DNA of 43,899 bases from Parvularia atlantis (GCA_943704415.1 CALSCO010000864.1:1-43899), one strand, 5' to 3'; positions 22,968-41,176 are shown, numbered from the stretch's first letter. The notes: a model not told the origin generated them from the letters alone. Translations and numbers: made by a program.

Positions 22968-24057
22968 ATGATGGCGGCGGCGCGCATCGGCCTCGTCTCG
23001 GCGGCGCGCGGCGGCTCGCCGGCGGCGCTGGTCGGGCGGCTGTGGTACGCGACGCACGGGCCGAGCAGCAGCAGCAGCAGCAGCAGCGGGCGCAGCGACG
23101 TCGAGGCGCTGATCGACAAGGTGTCGGAGCCGACCGAGGCCGCGCGGCAGCATTTCCGCGCCAAGTACGCCGACAAGCTGCGCGACAAGCTGGCCGAGTG
23201 CGTTCTGCACGCGGCGGCGTGCGCGAATGTGCGTGCACGGGTGCTGAGCGGGCCGTAGGAACAACGTTGCGAGCGTGGACGAGTACCTGCGCCACACCGA
23301 GCACCTGCAGCCCAAGCAGACCGCGACCACTGCGCGTACCGCGCCGCGGCCCCGCGCGGTGCTGACGGTGCGTGCGCTTGTGCTGCGCGACCGGGCTGAT
23401 CGTGGGTCGCCGCAGCTGAACGACATCGTGCGCCTGGACCTCCTCGAGCCGCTGACGAACCGCGAGGTCGTCGAAATCTGGACGCGCCACCACACGGACA
23501 AGGGCGACTACGTCGCGGGCGGCATCAACAAGGCGATGCACACCAAGCTGCGGGAGCGCGCGCAGGCGACGCCGCAGGTGCGCCGAGCAGGGTGCGCGTG
23601 GTGCGGAGCGCGCTGACATCGAGCGCGCCGTGCAGTTCATTCTGCCGATGCCGCGCGGCGACGGCATAGAGATGTTCTACTTCCAGCACAACGGCACGCA
23701 GCTCGCCTTCACCTCGCTCATCGAGTACCAGACGCACAAGGACGCGGCCGCGGCGTACCTCGTGCTTGACTTGTACACCGACCTGCAGGACACGAAAGAC
23801 GTCGTGCTCTTCCGCGGCCAGGTCGAGGCCAAGAAGCTGACGGTGGAGGAGGGGCGGCTGCTCGTGCTGATGCTGATCGACTTTTACATCACCGACGACG
23901 CCAAGTACGGTGCGTGCGGCGAAGAACGCGCCGCGCGACTCAGCACTGACGTGCGCGCGCCCGAGCAGAGATCGTCAAAACGTTCAACCTGCGCCCGGCC
24001 CAGTTCGACCTCCAGGCGCTGCTCGCGGCCGCGAACGTGGAGCTGCCGTCGGCGTAG
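22968..24057 (+). CDS. ATP11: ATP synthase F1 assembly factor Atp11 / ATPAF1
   Basis: Atp11 is a mitochondrial chaperone that binds the free F1 beta subunit before it joins the F1 hexamer. The ATG at 22968 begins MMAAARIGLVSAARGG, an Arg/Ala/Ser leader fitting a matrix-targeting sequence, followed by a serine run. Four introns (starting near 23200, 23370, 23578 and 23909) link the family blocks KYADKLRDKLAENNVASVDE, LNDIVRLDLLEPLTNREVVE with IWTRHH, FILPMPRGDGIEMFYFQHNG, LAFTSLIEYQTHKDAAAAYL, LYTDLQDTKDVVLFRGQVEA and EIVKTFNLRPAQFDLQALLA. It ends ANVELPSA with TAG at 24055-24057. The Ser tract (AGC repeats at 23066-23089) follows the presequence. The gene is complete and of usual length. Confidence 0.94.
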
Positions 24058-24088
24058 ACCGCGCGAGCAGGCGGGGTACCTACACTGG

Positions 24089-24185
24089 CAGCGGGGTCAC
24101 TCGGCCGTCGCCGCCTTGGCAGCCTTCTCGTGTGTACAGCGGGGTGTACAGCGGGGTCACTCGGCCTTCGCCACCTTGGCGGCGT
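24089..24185. repeat. Imperfect 60-bp tandem duplication at the GPATCH4 3' end
   Basis: The stretch cagcggggtcactcggcc followed by [g/t]tcgcc[g/a]ccttggc[a/g]g occurs from 24089 and again 60 bp later from 24149, with a third short piece (acagcggggtgtacagcggg) between. The right copy contains the stop codon and last codons of GPATCH4; the left copy would read AKAATAE plus a stop in the same strand. The coding end of the gene was apparently duplicated into its 3' UTR. Confidence 0.75.
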
Positions 24186-24959
24186 TCTTCTTCTTCTTTT
24201 TCTTCTTCTTTGGCTTCTGCTCGGCCGCGGCCGTCGTTGGCTCCTCGCCCGCGTCGCCCTCGCCGCCCTCGTCGCCCGCGTTGTCCACCGCCTCCTCCTC
24301 CTGCAGCCGCTTGCGCTTGCCCAGCTGCGGGTGCCCGCCGCGGTGCCCGAAGCGCCGCCCCTCGCACGCCGTCAGCAGCTGCTCGTCCGTCCAGCGCACG
24401 GAAAAGTCGCGCGCCTCGGCGGCGTCGGTCGTCGTGTCGGCCGCGGCCGCCGTGCTCACAAAGTTGCGGTACAGCGGCGACGCTGCAGCAGCTGCTGTTG
24501 CTGCTGCGGGCTTGGTCGGCTTGGCCGGCGCGTCGGCACTCGGCCGCTTGGTCGTGACGATGTCGGCAATGGCGCGGACCTTCTGCGCCTTCACGACGAC
24601 CTTGGGCGCATCGCCGTCGCCGTCGCCGCTGCCGTCGCCGTCATCCGGCGTCGCCACGGCCGCCACGATGATGTTGCTCGCGGCCTTGTTGTAGACGTGG
24701 TCCCACCACGCAAAGTCAAACTGGTCCGCCTCGCGCCCGAGCCCGATCGTGTCCTGTTTGCGCTGCACCTTGACGGCCTGTGCGCGCCCGCGGTTGTCCT
24801 TGCCGAGGCCCTGTCCCCTGCGCCCCACGATCGCCCGCGCCGTCAGCAGCCGCCGCTCCCGCCACGCGCCACGGCACGAGCCGCAACGCACTCGCGCCAG
24901 CCGTAGCGCTGCAGCTGGCGCCTCGCGAAGGAGCCTTCCTCCGACCACGTGGCGGCCAT
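24157..24959 (-). CDS. GPATCH4: G-patch domain protein GPATCH4-like (nucleolar)
   Basis: GPATCH4-type proteins are nucleolar; G-patch motifs bind and stimulate DEAH-box RNA helicases in ribosome or RNA processing. The ATG at 24959 starts MAATWSEEGSFARRQLQRYG. One intron (about 24814-24895) splits the G-patch and rejoins GWREGQGLGKDNRGRAQAVK, then VQRKQDTIGLG and the family-specific FDFAWWDHVYNKAASNIIVA. An Ala/Asp-rich linker and RWTDEQLLTACEGRRFGHRG (also typical of the family) lead to a basic tail of eight consecutive lysines, ending AAKVAKAE with a stop at 24157-24159. Convergent ATP11 ends 99 bp away. Confidence 0.9.
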
Positions 24960-25118
24960 TTGTGCTTTGCTTGTGAACTGTACCCTTCCATGCTGCGAAG
25001 CGCGTGGTGGAGCCGAAGGAATTGCTGACCTGATCACGCAGCAGCAGGCGGCAGCAGGCGGCAGCAGGCGGCAGCAGCGGCAGACGGAAGCGGCGGCAGC
25101 GCGACGTGCCCCCACCCG

Positions 25119-31587
<6,469 letters not shown>

Positions 31588-31638
31588 ATCTGCAGCACAT
31601 TTTTTCGTTCATGGACACGTCAACAGGGCGCATGCTTT

Positions 31639-33847
31639 TTAGAGCAGGTTCAGGTACGCCGCCGGGCTGACGAGGCGGAACGGCGCAATCGAGGCGTTGA
31701 AGTCGCCGTCCAGCCGCTGCTCGTTGCCGTGCGGGTGCCGCATAGTCGGGCGCGAGGCCGCCTCGGCCGCATTGATGTAGATGAACGTGAACCAGCCGTG
31801 CATGACGCCGACGAGCCGGCTCGACACAAAGCCGAGCCCCGTGCGGCTCGGCCAGTTGACCCCGTAGGGCAGGCTGCGCGACGCAGCAACCGTAAGCGGA
31901 GCGGCAAAGAGTATGTGCACACGCACGTCACGCCTTCCCGCTCAAGCAGCGTCATGCGCCCGCCCTCTTGCAAATCCGCGGGCAGGTGGTCCTCCGTCTG
32001 TGGCGCGGTGCGTCGCGCGCGTCATGCGCGCGCCTGCCCACCCGCCCTGACGCACGGCACCTCGCTGATCGGGTAGTCAAAGTTGGTGCGCGAGACGTAC
32101 GAGAACGTCTGGCCCGGCTGGAGCGTCGGGTAGTAGCCTGCATGCGAGCGGTCAGCGAGGGCGTTGCATGCGCGCACGGTAGCGCACCAATCACGCCGGG
32201 GCCGTCGACAGGCGTCTCGGTGCCGTCACTGCCGTCGCCGTGAGCGAAGCGCTCCGCAGCCGATCGCAGCGCGGCCGCACGCACGCGCCGTGGATGCGCC
32301 AGTGCCGGCTGACGAGCTGGACGGAGCGGTGCGGGCCGTCCTCCAGCCAGATGGTGATTTTGTACGAGAAGTTGAGCGTGATTCTGCTGGGCGAGATGAA
32401 GCCTGACCCGTTGAAGCTTGTGTTCACCTGCGCCCGGGGCTTGAGCGACGCTGCACAGGGCCAGACCAGCGACACGCACGCGGATATGCAGCCCGTCGGT
32501 CACCGACTCGCTGCCGTAAATCACGCCGTCGTACGCGGGCGCGCCGTGCGAGAAGGCGTGGCGGTCGATGCCCATGAACAGCTCCGAATTGGGCTGCGGC
32601 GGCACGATCGTGTAGTGGCCGTCGCAAATCTTGCTGACGTGGTCCTGGCGCGATCGCGTGAGCACACAGCACAGTGCCGCCAGCGGCCATCAACAGCGAG
32701 CACCTCGAAGAAGGACGCAAACGAGGGCGCAATGACAAAGCCGCTGTCGAAACGCTGGCCTCGCTGCCCTGCTCGCGTCGCCTGTGAGCGGCTGCGCCTG
32801 CGAACGGCCGCCGCGGTCGCGCACCGAGCGTGACGATTGCGCCCCACGGCAGCGTGCTGCGCTGGTCGCTCAGACAGACCGCCGCTAGGTGAACTATGCC
32901 CTCCGGGTACTGCCGCGCCCACGAGCGTTAGACTTGGCCGCACGTAGTGCGTGCAGACGCTGAACCTGCACGGCGAAGCTGCACGCCACTCCGCCGCAGA
33001 CCTTGCCCGTCCAGGAGCGCTCGCGCAAGCTGAGCGGGGGGGGACGCACGGTCAATCTGCTGCGCGCGCAGAGTACCGGCGTGCGCTCACCCGCGGAAAG
33101 ACAACGACGTGCGCTGGTCGTAAACGAGCGTGCCGCCAAAGATGCCGCCCCACCACGGGCTGATGCGGCCGGGCACGTTCACCGCCTCGCTGAGCGTCCA
33201 GTCGAGCGTCTGGCCATTGTGGATGCGGAGGGCGCAGCGCAGGTCGAGCGGGAGCCTGGCGCTGTGTACGAGACGCGTTAGCACTGCTTGAGGTGCGTCG
33301 CGTGACGCACCCAATTGTGCCCTCGAACGCGTCCAGCTCGGCCTCGGCGCAGCCCGCGTTGAGCGTGGCCAGCAGCGGCGGGCAGTGCTCGGCGAGGTGC
33401 GCCTCGAGCCGCACCCACGCGCGCTTGACGCGGTGGTAGTGCGGGCCGTAGCGGCGCCAGGCGTGGTGGTGCTGCCGTGCGGCGCCACGTCGCGTCAGCA
33501 GCCGCAGCCGCAGCCGCACGACGTCGGCAATCGCCGCGCACGTGCACGTAGGTTGCGCGCCAGTCGGCCCCGGGCTCGCAGCGCGTCGCCAGCCAGTGCG
33601 CCGCGCACAGCCGCTGCCACAGGCGTTGATCGGCGGCCGCATCGCGCCACACGCGCGCCACCTGCGCGGCGCTTCCCGGTCGCGCAACGTCAGCACCAGC
33701 AGCAGCAGCCGCACGATGCGCAGCCGCCGCAGCCGCAGCCGCAGCCGCAGCCGCAGCCGCAGCCGTCGCAGCAGCAGCGCACCGGGCGACGTCGCGCGCG
33801 TCGTCGAGGAAGGCGAGCACCAGCGTCACGCTATCGGCGTCGAGCAT
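31639..33847 (-). CDS. FBXO3: F-box protein FBXO3-like: F-box, SMI1/KNR4 (SUKH) and ApaG domains
   Basis: FBXO3 is a substrate receptor of SCF ubiquitin ligases. The ATG at 33847 starts MLDADSVTLVLAFLDDARDV, an F-box interrupted by an alanine tract before AQVARVWRDAAADQRLWQRL. About seven introns follow. The SUKH (SMI1/KNR4) region carries HCPPLLATLNAGCAEAELDA, ALRIHNGQTL, WGGIFGGTLVYDQRTSLSF and later LFMGIDRHAFSH. The C-terminal ApaG/DUF525 beta domain shows NTSFNGSGFISPSRITLNFS, WLEDGPHRSVQLVSRHWRIH, YYPTLQPGQTFSYVSRTNFD, MHGWFTFIYI and FNASIAPFRLVSPAAYLNLL before the stop at 31639-31641. The three-domain order is diagnostic of FBXO3. The alanine tract inside the F-box is unusual and may lie in a loop between helices. 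Confidence 0.9.
33715..33776 (-). repeat. GCAGCC hexanucleotide repeat coding polyalanine
   Basis: On the plus strand the hexamer cgcagc/gcagcc is repeated about eight times without change; on the coding strand it gives the alanine run within the F-box of the FBXO3-like protein. The near-perfect repeat indicates recent slippage expansion. Confidence 0.85.
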
Positions 33848-33954
33848 GTCTACCAGTAGTAGTTTCGTCGAGAGTCGAAAGTTCCAATCCGTTCTTTTCG
33901 GCTTCGGTGGCGCCGCCTCTTCTCTCAGGCGGCAACGCGAGGCGGCGGGACGGG
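33848..33954. promoter_or_regulatory. 107-bp bidirectional promoter between FBXO3 and SF3B3
   Basis: These two genes start on opposite strands 107 bp apart, so this spacer must serve both. It is less GC-rich in its middle (gaaagttccaatccgttctt) and contains two pyrimidine-rich runs, but no TATA box. Confidence 0.5.
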
Positions 33955-35588
33955 ATGGCGACGATCCAGCGCTTCACGGGCATGTTCGTGTACGACGTGC
34001 GGCTGCAGGACCCGACGGTGATCAACGCGGCGGCGCTGGGCAACTTCAGCGGCACCAAGCAGCAGGCGTGTCCCTGCTGCGCGCTTATGTGCCGTGTGTG
34101 GCGCCAGCTGACGTCGCCGCGCGCCGCGCGCCGCGCACGAACAGGAGATTGTCGTGGCACGCGCGTCCGTGCTCGAGCTGCTCCGCGTCGACCCGACCAC
34201 GGGCCGTGTGCACTCGGTGCTCTCGCGCGAGGTCTTCGGCGTTGTGCGCTCGCTGCAGGCGTTCCGGCTGACGGGCGGGAGCAAGGGTGCGCCGTGCGCC
34301 GTGGCCCCGTCGTCGCGGCGCGCCCGCTGACGGCCGCCGTCAGACTACATCGTCGTCGGGTCCGACTCGGGCCGCGTCATCATCCTCGAGTACAGCCCCG
34401 ACAAGAACGTGTTTGTGAAGATACACGAGGAGACGTACGGCAAGTCGGGCGCGCGCCGCACCGTGCCCGGGCAGTACCTCGCCGCCGACCCCAAGGGCCG
34501 CGCCCTCATGATTGGTGCGGATGTTGTGCCCCGTCGTGTGCTGTGCTCTGATGCACGACGCGCCCGCCAGCCGCGGCCGAGAAGCAGAAGCTCGTGTACA
34601 TCATGAACCGCGACGCGTCAGCCGCGCTCACGATCTCGTCGCCGCTGGAGGCGCACAAGGCGAGCACGCTGTGCTACTCCTGCGTGGTGTGCTCGGTCTG
34701 CGCGCGCCGCGGCCTGGCTCGCCTTACGCGGCCGCGCGGGGCAGGGCGTCGACGTCGGCTTTGAGAACCCGGTGTTTGCGTGCATCGAGCAGGACTTTAG
34801 CGACGCCGACCAGGACGCGACGGGTGAGGCGGTGGACGGGCTGACCAAGGTGCGCCCGTCCTGCGTCTGGCAGCCCACGTGCTGACGCCGCGGGCTGCGT
34901 CGCAGATGCTCACGTACTACGAGCTCGACCTCGGCCTGAACCACGTCGTGCGCAAGTGGAGCGACCCGATCGACGCGCGTGCCAACCTGCTCGTGTCGGT
35001 GCCGGGCGGCACGGACGGGCCGTCGGGCGTGCTCGTGTGCTCGGAGAACTTTGTGACGTGGCGGCACTACGGTGCGCATGGTCGCGGCGCTCTGGTACGC
35101 ACAGTGCACACACGCTCACGCCGGGCGCGTTGCAGGCAAGCCCGAGGTGCGCTGCCCGATCCCGCGCCGCAGGAGCGTGCTTGAGGACCGGTCGCGCGGC
35201 CTGCTCATCGTCGCGTCGAGCATGCACAAGGCCAAGAACCTGTTCTTCTTCCTGCTCCAGTCTGAGTGCGGCGACGTGTACAAGGTCACGCTCGACTACG
35301 AGCTCGACAACGTGCGCGACGTCAAGATGCAGTACTTTGACACGCTGCCCGTGGCCACGTCGCTGTGCGTCATGCGCGCGGGCTTCCTCTTTGTCGCGGC
35401 CGAGTTTGGCAACCAGTGCGGCCGCGTGCGCGCCTGGCGCGCCTGGCGACTGATGCGAGGCGTCGCTGCAGCGCGCTGTACCAGTTTGCGTCGCTCGGCG
35501 ACGAGCACGAGCCCGTCTTCTCCGCATCCGAGTACAGTGGAACGCTGCAATTGCGCGAGGCGGTGCGTCACTGCCGTGGTGCTCGCGT

Positions 35589-35624
<36 letters not shown>

Positions 35625-38600
35625 TGACGACGCAATGCGCCCGGCAGGAGGGCATGCCGACCGAGGACGTCTTTGTGTACTTTGAGCCGCGCGCCCTCAA
35701 GAACCTGACGCTGCTGGAGGACATCAACTCGCTGTGCCCAATCGTCGACGCCAAGGTCATGGACCTCGCGCGTGAGGACACGCCGCAGATCTACATGGTG
35801 TGCGGGCGGGGGCCCCAGAGCACGCTCAAGGTGCTCCGAAACGGCCTCGAGGTGACGCAGCTGGTGTCGATGGACCTCTCGGCCACGCCGCTCAACATCT
35901 GGACGGTCAAGGCCAACGCGAAGGGTGCGTGGTGCAGCCGCTGCTGCAAATGAGCTCAGGCTCACGCGCATTCCGCAGACGAGTACGACGCGTACATCGT
36001 CCTCTCCTTCGTCAACTACACGATGGTGCTGTCGATCGGCGACGTCATCTCGGAGGTGACCGACTCGGGCTTCCTCGGGTCAGCCAGCACGATCGCCGTG
36101 GGCCAGATCGGCGAGGACGCGTTTGTGCAGGCGCGCTTCGGTCGTGCTGCATGTTTTCAGCGGCTCACCCGCGCCGCCGTGCAGGTGTACGCTGACGGCG
36201 TGCGGCACATCAAGGCCGACCGGCGCGTGAACGAGTGGAAGGTGCCGGCGGGCCGCCAGATTGTGCGCGCGGCCATCAACCAGCGCCAGGTGCGTGTGTG
36301 GCGCGTGGCGCTGCAGCTTTGCCCACTCACTGCCTTGGGCGCAGCTCGTTGTGGCGCTTGTGGGCGGCGTGCTTGTGTACTTTGAGCTGGACAACTACGG
36401 CCAGCTGAACGAGTACCAGGAGGTGCGCCGCTTGCTTGTGGCGCACACGCGTGGTGTGCGTGGCGCTGACGGCCTCGCAAACGCAGCGCAAGGAGATGAG
36501 CGCCGAGATCACGTCGCTCGCGGTCGGCCCGATCCCCGAGGCGCGCGTGCGCTGCCGCTTCCTGGTGCGTCTGCACACGCTCGCCTGCTTGCACCCGCAC
36601 ACTCACTGCGCCTCAGGCGGTCGGCTCGGCCGACAACACCGTGCGCGTGCTTTCGCTCGACCCGGACGACTGCCTCCAGCCGCTGGCGATGCAGGTGCGC
36701 GCACGGCTGTGTGTGCCTCGAGGCCGCGCCGCGCTTAACGCGTCGCAGGCCGTGCCCGCCTACCCCGAATCGCTGTGCATGATGGAGATGACCGAGCAGG
36801 ACGGCACGGGCACGCTCTTCCTGACGATCGGCCTGTACAACGGCGTAATGCTGCGCACGGTCGTTGACCCGGTCGCGGGCACGCTGACCGACACGGTTCG
36901 TGCCGCCTCGTGCAGCAGCGTGTCGCATGCGGTTGATGATGCTGCGCGCGCCGCAGAGGACGCGCTTTCTCGGCGCGCGGCCCGTGCGCCTGTTCCCGAT
37001 CCTGGCCCAGAAGCGGCCGGCGGTACTCGCGCTGTCGTCGCGGCCGTGGATGTCGTACTCGTACCAGACGCGTGCGCATCTCACGCCGCTCTCGTGCGTC
37101 GACCGCACTGCGCTCTGGGCGCGCGCATGCCTGAAGCGCGTGCAGGTTCGAGATGCTCGAGGCCGCCGCATACTTTTCGTCCGAGCAGTGTCCCGAGGGC
37201 ATCATCGCAATCGCGGGGAGCACGCTGCGGTGCGCGTGTGCCTGCGCGCGCGCGCTGCCGCTCACGCACAACTCCGGCAGCATCCTGCTTGTCGACAAGC
37301 TCGGCACGGTGTTCAACAGCGTCTCGACGCCGCTCAAGTACACGCCACGGCGCTTCGTGCCGAGTCCGCTCACGCCGCACGTGGTCGTGATCGAGTGCGA
37401 CCACCAGACTTACTCGCCCGGCGAGCGCGACAAAATGCTGGCGCAGCGCAAGCTCAGCGAGCCCGACCCGGATGGGATGGACATTGACGACTACGACCCG
37501 GCCGCGGCCGATGGCGCCGGCGACAAGCTGACGGACGCGGAGCGCGAGGCGCAGTTCCCGGTCAAGGCCGAGCCTGGCAAGTGGGCGTCATGCATCCGCG
37601 TGGTCGACACGCTCGGCATGGCCACGACGCAGGTGATCGAGCTCGATGACAACGAGGCCGCGTTCAGGTGCAACGTCGCGCGTGTGTGCGTGAAAGGGCG
37701 GGCCGGCTGACGCGTGCTTTCGCAGCGTGACAACGTGCGTCTTCCAGGAGCGCATGGAGGAGGCGTACGTCGTCGTGGGCACGGGCAAGGACACGATCCT
37801 CGCGCCGCGCATGTCGTCGATGGGCTTTCTGCGCGTCTACCGCTTTGTCAGCGACGGCTCGACGCTTGAGCTCGTGCACAAGGTGCGTGGTGCGCGTGTT
37901 GCTCGCCGTCTCACTTTGCGCCACGCCACACAGACGCAGATCGAGGACGCGCCCACGGCCCTCTCGCCGTTCCAGGGCCGGTTGCTGGTCGGGTTCGGCA
38001 AGACGCTGCGCATCTACGACCTGGGCAAGAAGCGCATGCTGCGCAAGTGCGAGACGAAGGCGCGTCGTAGGCTTGCCTTCGTGCGCCACAGTCGGCTGAC
38101 AGACGTGCGGCGCGCAGCTGCTGCCCAACGTGATCGTGTCGCTGTACACGCAGGGCGACCGCATCATCGTGGGCGACGTGCAGGAGTCGTTCATCTTCCT
38201 CAAGTACCGCACGCAGGAGAACCAGATGTACATCTTCGCTGACGATACGCTCCCGCGCTGGATCACCTGCGGCACGATGCTCGACTACAACACGATGGCC
38301 GGCGGCGACAAGTGCGTGCGCCAAGCTGCACCCCGCCGGCTGAGCGCGCGCTGTTGCACAGGTTTGGCAACTTTTTCATCAACCGCCTCTCGGACAAGGT
38401 CACGGCAGAGGTGGACGACCCGACCGTGTTCAGCAAGACGCTGATCGAGCGCGGGCAGCTGAACGGCGCGACGTACAAGGTTTGAGCACATGCTGTGCTC
38501 GGCAGCACACACGGCGCTGACAGAGGCGCGCCGCTGCAGACCGACACGCTAGTGCAGTTCCATATCGGCGACACGCTCACGTCGCTCACACGCTGCATCC

Positions 38601-39104
38601 TTGGCACGTGCCCGCGCGTCCCGCGATGCCGGCTGCTGACGCTGCGGTGGCGCGCAGTGCCCGGTGGCAACGAGGTGCTGCTGTACACGACGCTGCTCGG
38701 GTCGATCGGCGCGCTTATCCCGTTCACGTCCAAGGAGGACATTGACTTTTTCCAGGCACACGCGCCACGCGACACCGCGTGATCCGCGGCACTGACCGCG
38801 CCGCCGCAGCATCTCGAGATGCACATGCGTAACGAGGCACCGCCGCTGTGCGGGCGCGACCACCTGTGGTACCGGTCCGCCACCAACCCGGTCAAGGGCG
38901 GCGTGGACGGGACACTGTGCGAGCAGTACAGCGTGCTGCCGATCGAGAAGAAGCGGGCGATCGCGTCCGAGCTCGACCGGACGGTGGCCGAGGTGACCAA
39001 GAAGCTCGAGGTGCGCTGGCCGTGCTTTGTCCCTACTTTGCGCGTGCTGACACGCTGCGCGCGCTGCTGCTGCACAGGACCAGCACAACCGCGTCGCATA
39101 CTGA
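33955..39104 (+). CDS. SF3B3: Splicing factor 3B subunit 3 (SAP130 / Rse1)
   Basis: SF3B3 is a three-propeller scaffold of the U2 snRNP SF3b complex, which clamps the branch-point helix. The ATG at 33955 starts [20 protein letters not shown]. Roughly 20 short introns are spliced out to give a near full-length protein. Matches to the family run end to end: [129 protein letters not shown]-like [136 protein letters not shown] and [20 protein letters not shown]. The last exon gives [20 protein letters not shown] with the stop at 39102-39104. Confidence 0.96.
35590..35621 (+). repeat. (CA)16 microsatellite inside an SF3B3 intron
   Basis: Thirty-two bases of pure CA repeat lie within the intron at 35563-35647 (GTGCGT...CGGCAG), immediately before a ctgac branch-point-like sequence. 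It is the only long dinucleotide repeat in the window. Confidence 0.95.
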
Positions 39105-39205
39105 CATTGTGATGTGATAGACTGGGCTGATGGCGCACTGGCATCACTGACGTCACGTCACCGGCCTTGTCATGGACCGCCGGTCGCTGACATTTTGCGC
39201 GTGCT

Positions 39206-39213
39206 TATAAAAG
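39206..39213 (+). promoter_or_regulatory. Consensus TATA box of the IFI44-like GTPase gene
   Basis: TATAAAAG stands alone in GC-rich DNA, 166 bp upstream of the predicted ATG (39372) of the GTPase gene. A pyrimidine-rich stretch with TCACACT and CCATTTTCTCTC about 25-50 bp downstream would suit transcription start. The other upstream regions I looked at lack such an element, which hints at inducible rather than housekeeping expression. Confidence 0.65.
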
Positions 39214-39371
39214 ACAGGCAGATAGCTGTCACACTCGCCCAGTTCCATTTTCTCTCGCCACCGCCCTCGTCGACGCGCCTCGCTGCTGACCTCCCCTTTG
39301 CTGGCCGCGCTTGTAGCAGGCACCCGCGACCCTTCTTCACCCAACCGCCCCAGCAACAACCGACTGTGGTC

Positions 39372-41029
39372 ATGACGACGGTGCGATGTGCGCTCGCGGT
39401 GCCGGCGCGGTCGATGACACTGACGTGGCATGTCACCGACAGCCGCATCAGTACAGGGCCCTCCGTCAGTGCAAGAGCAAGATGTCGGCCGATGGCGAAG
39501 AGGCCACGGTGCGCCGACTGCTTGACGCGCTGCGTGACGCGGGGGCGGTCCGTGACATGTGCGCGCGACCGTGTCAGGCACCGGGCAACGTGCAAGTCAG
39601 CGTTAACCAGCCGATGGTGGGCATCTTTCTGCAGCTCGGACTTTTTTCGGTTCTGCTGTTCAACTTCAACATCTGCAACATTGGCGGCGTCATCGCGCGC
39701 GGCACCAAGCTGCTGGTCGAGACGGACGAGGACTCGTGCTTCGAGCCGGCCGAGGTCGAGCTGGCGCCATTCGACGACATCCCGAGCGGCGAGCACCGCA
39801 GTCACCGTGTCGAGATCCACACGAACGGCAACTCGTCGATCGCGACGCTGCCGTCGCACCTGCGCACCACCGTGAGGCGCGCTGACGGCGTGCCGTACGC
39901 CCTGCGCCACGACGCGTTCGAGCTGCGCGTGCAGGACTTTCTCGGCTACTTTGCGTCGCTGGTGGCAAGTGTGCGGTGCCTCGTCCTCGGCCAGCCGGGC
40001 GTGGGCAAGAGCTCGTTCATCAACCTGCTCAACTCGATGCTCAAGGACCGTCTTGAGACCATCGCGCCGGCGTTTGTCGCGGCCGTGCACGCCACGACCA
40101 CCCTGGACCTGTACTCGATCAGGGAGCGCTTCGAGGTGATCGACATGCCCGGTGTCGACTTTAGCCGCCCGATTGGCGACATCAAGAGCACGGTGGAGGC
40201 GGTGATCAAGGGCGTGCTCCCGTTTGACTACGACGTGATCAACGGTCGCGAGAGCCTGCTGGACGCGGTGCGGCGCGGCGAGCCGACGAGGAACGAGCGT
40301 GCGTGCAACAGCGTGCTCATCTTTGTTGACTGCAACGAGGTCTTTGGCCCGGAGGACGAGCGCAAGCGCGCGCTGCAGACCCTCGTGTCGGCCGTGCACG
40401 GCCTGGGCGTGCAGGTGCTGGTCGTGGGTACGCACCTGGACAAAGTCTGCGACCCGGCGAAGCTCGCCGTGCTCCGCGAGCGCACCTGCGAGTACACCAC
40501 CGTGCCGCGCACACGCATCTTCCTGATCGACTCGTCGGCCGAGGCCGCCGACACGTTCGAGACGCGCAAGACGGTCGCGATGGTCGCCGAGTGCATGGCC
40601 CTGGACGTGCCGCGGCTCCGCCATCAGCTTGAGTTCCCGCGGCGCCCTAGCGCCAGCAGTGCGAGTGCGGTGCAGCTCGAGCCGGTGCCGACACGGACAG
40701 ACGCCGGCCACCTGGAGCCGTACACGGTCTGTGACCAGCACGGCAACTACATTGGCGACGTCACGACGACCGCGCGTGTGAGCGCACAGGCCCTGCGCGC
40801 CGAGATCGAGCAGCAGGTCGAGCCCCTGGCGCAGCAGCCGTTCACGTTTCTGCGCGTCGGCAACCACCCCGTCGCGCGCCAGGTCGAGGCCGCTGTGACC
40901 CTGCAGCACCTCGTTCGCACGCCGCCGTCGCCCGCGCACCTGCCGTGGATCGCGGTCGTCCCGCAGCCGGCGCCGCAGCCGCGCGGGGTGTATGTCATGC
41001 CGGACCTGCCGTCGTACAGCGCGCCGTGA
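39372..41029 (+). CDS. IFI44-like P-loop GTPase
   Basis: Animal IFI44/IFI44L are interferon-induced proteins with a divergent GTPase domain. I place the start at the ATG at 39372: MTT, then an intron (39381-39442, GTGCGA...CGACAG) joining in frame to PHQYRALRQCKSKMSADGEE. An ATG at 39482 is the alternative start. A possible second intron lies near 39547-39610. The GTPase core reads VRCLVLGQPGVGKSSFINLL (P-loop at about 39988-40017), FEVIDMPGVDFSRP (DxxG), RNERACNSVLIFVDCNEVFG and VLVVGTHLDKVCDP (THxD in place of NKxD), as in IFI44, plus an IFLIDSSAEAA strand (G5-like). N-terminal to it a beta-rich region contains VEIHTNGNSSIATLPSH. The Pro-rich C-terminus ends GVYVMPDLPSYSAP with TGA at 41027-41029. 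The function in this organism is unknown. Confidence 0.75.
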
Positions 41030-41176
41030 GCACGATGGGCGACGTGCGAGCGGGTGTTGTCTGAACTGTTTATCTTGTGGAAAGTGCATCGCAAAGGAAC
41101 GCGGCAAAGAAGGAAGGGTAGATGTGTACACAACGCTGTTTTAGCGCGTCGGTGCGCGGCGCACCAAGCGGTCGTG

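Noticed and set aside
39170-41131. Minus-strand open frame of about 650 codons opposite the IFI44-like gene
   Set aside because: It is the antisense shadow of the GTPase reading frame; no recognisable motif.
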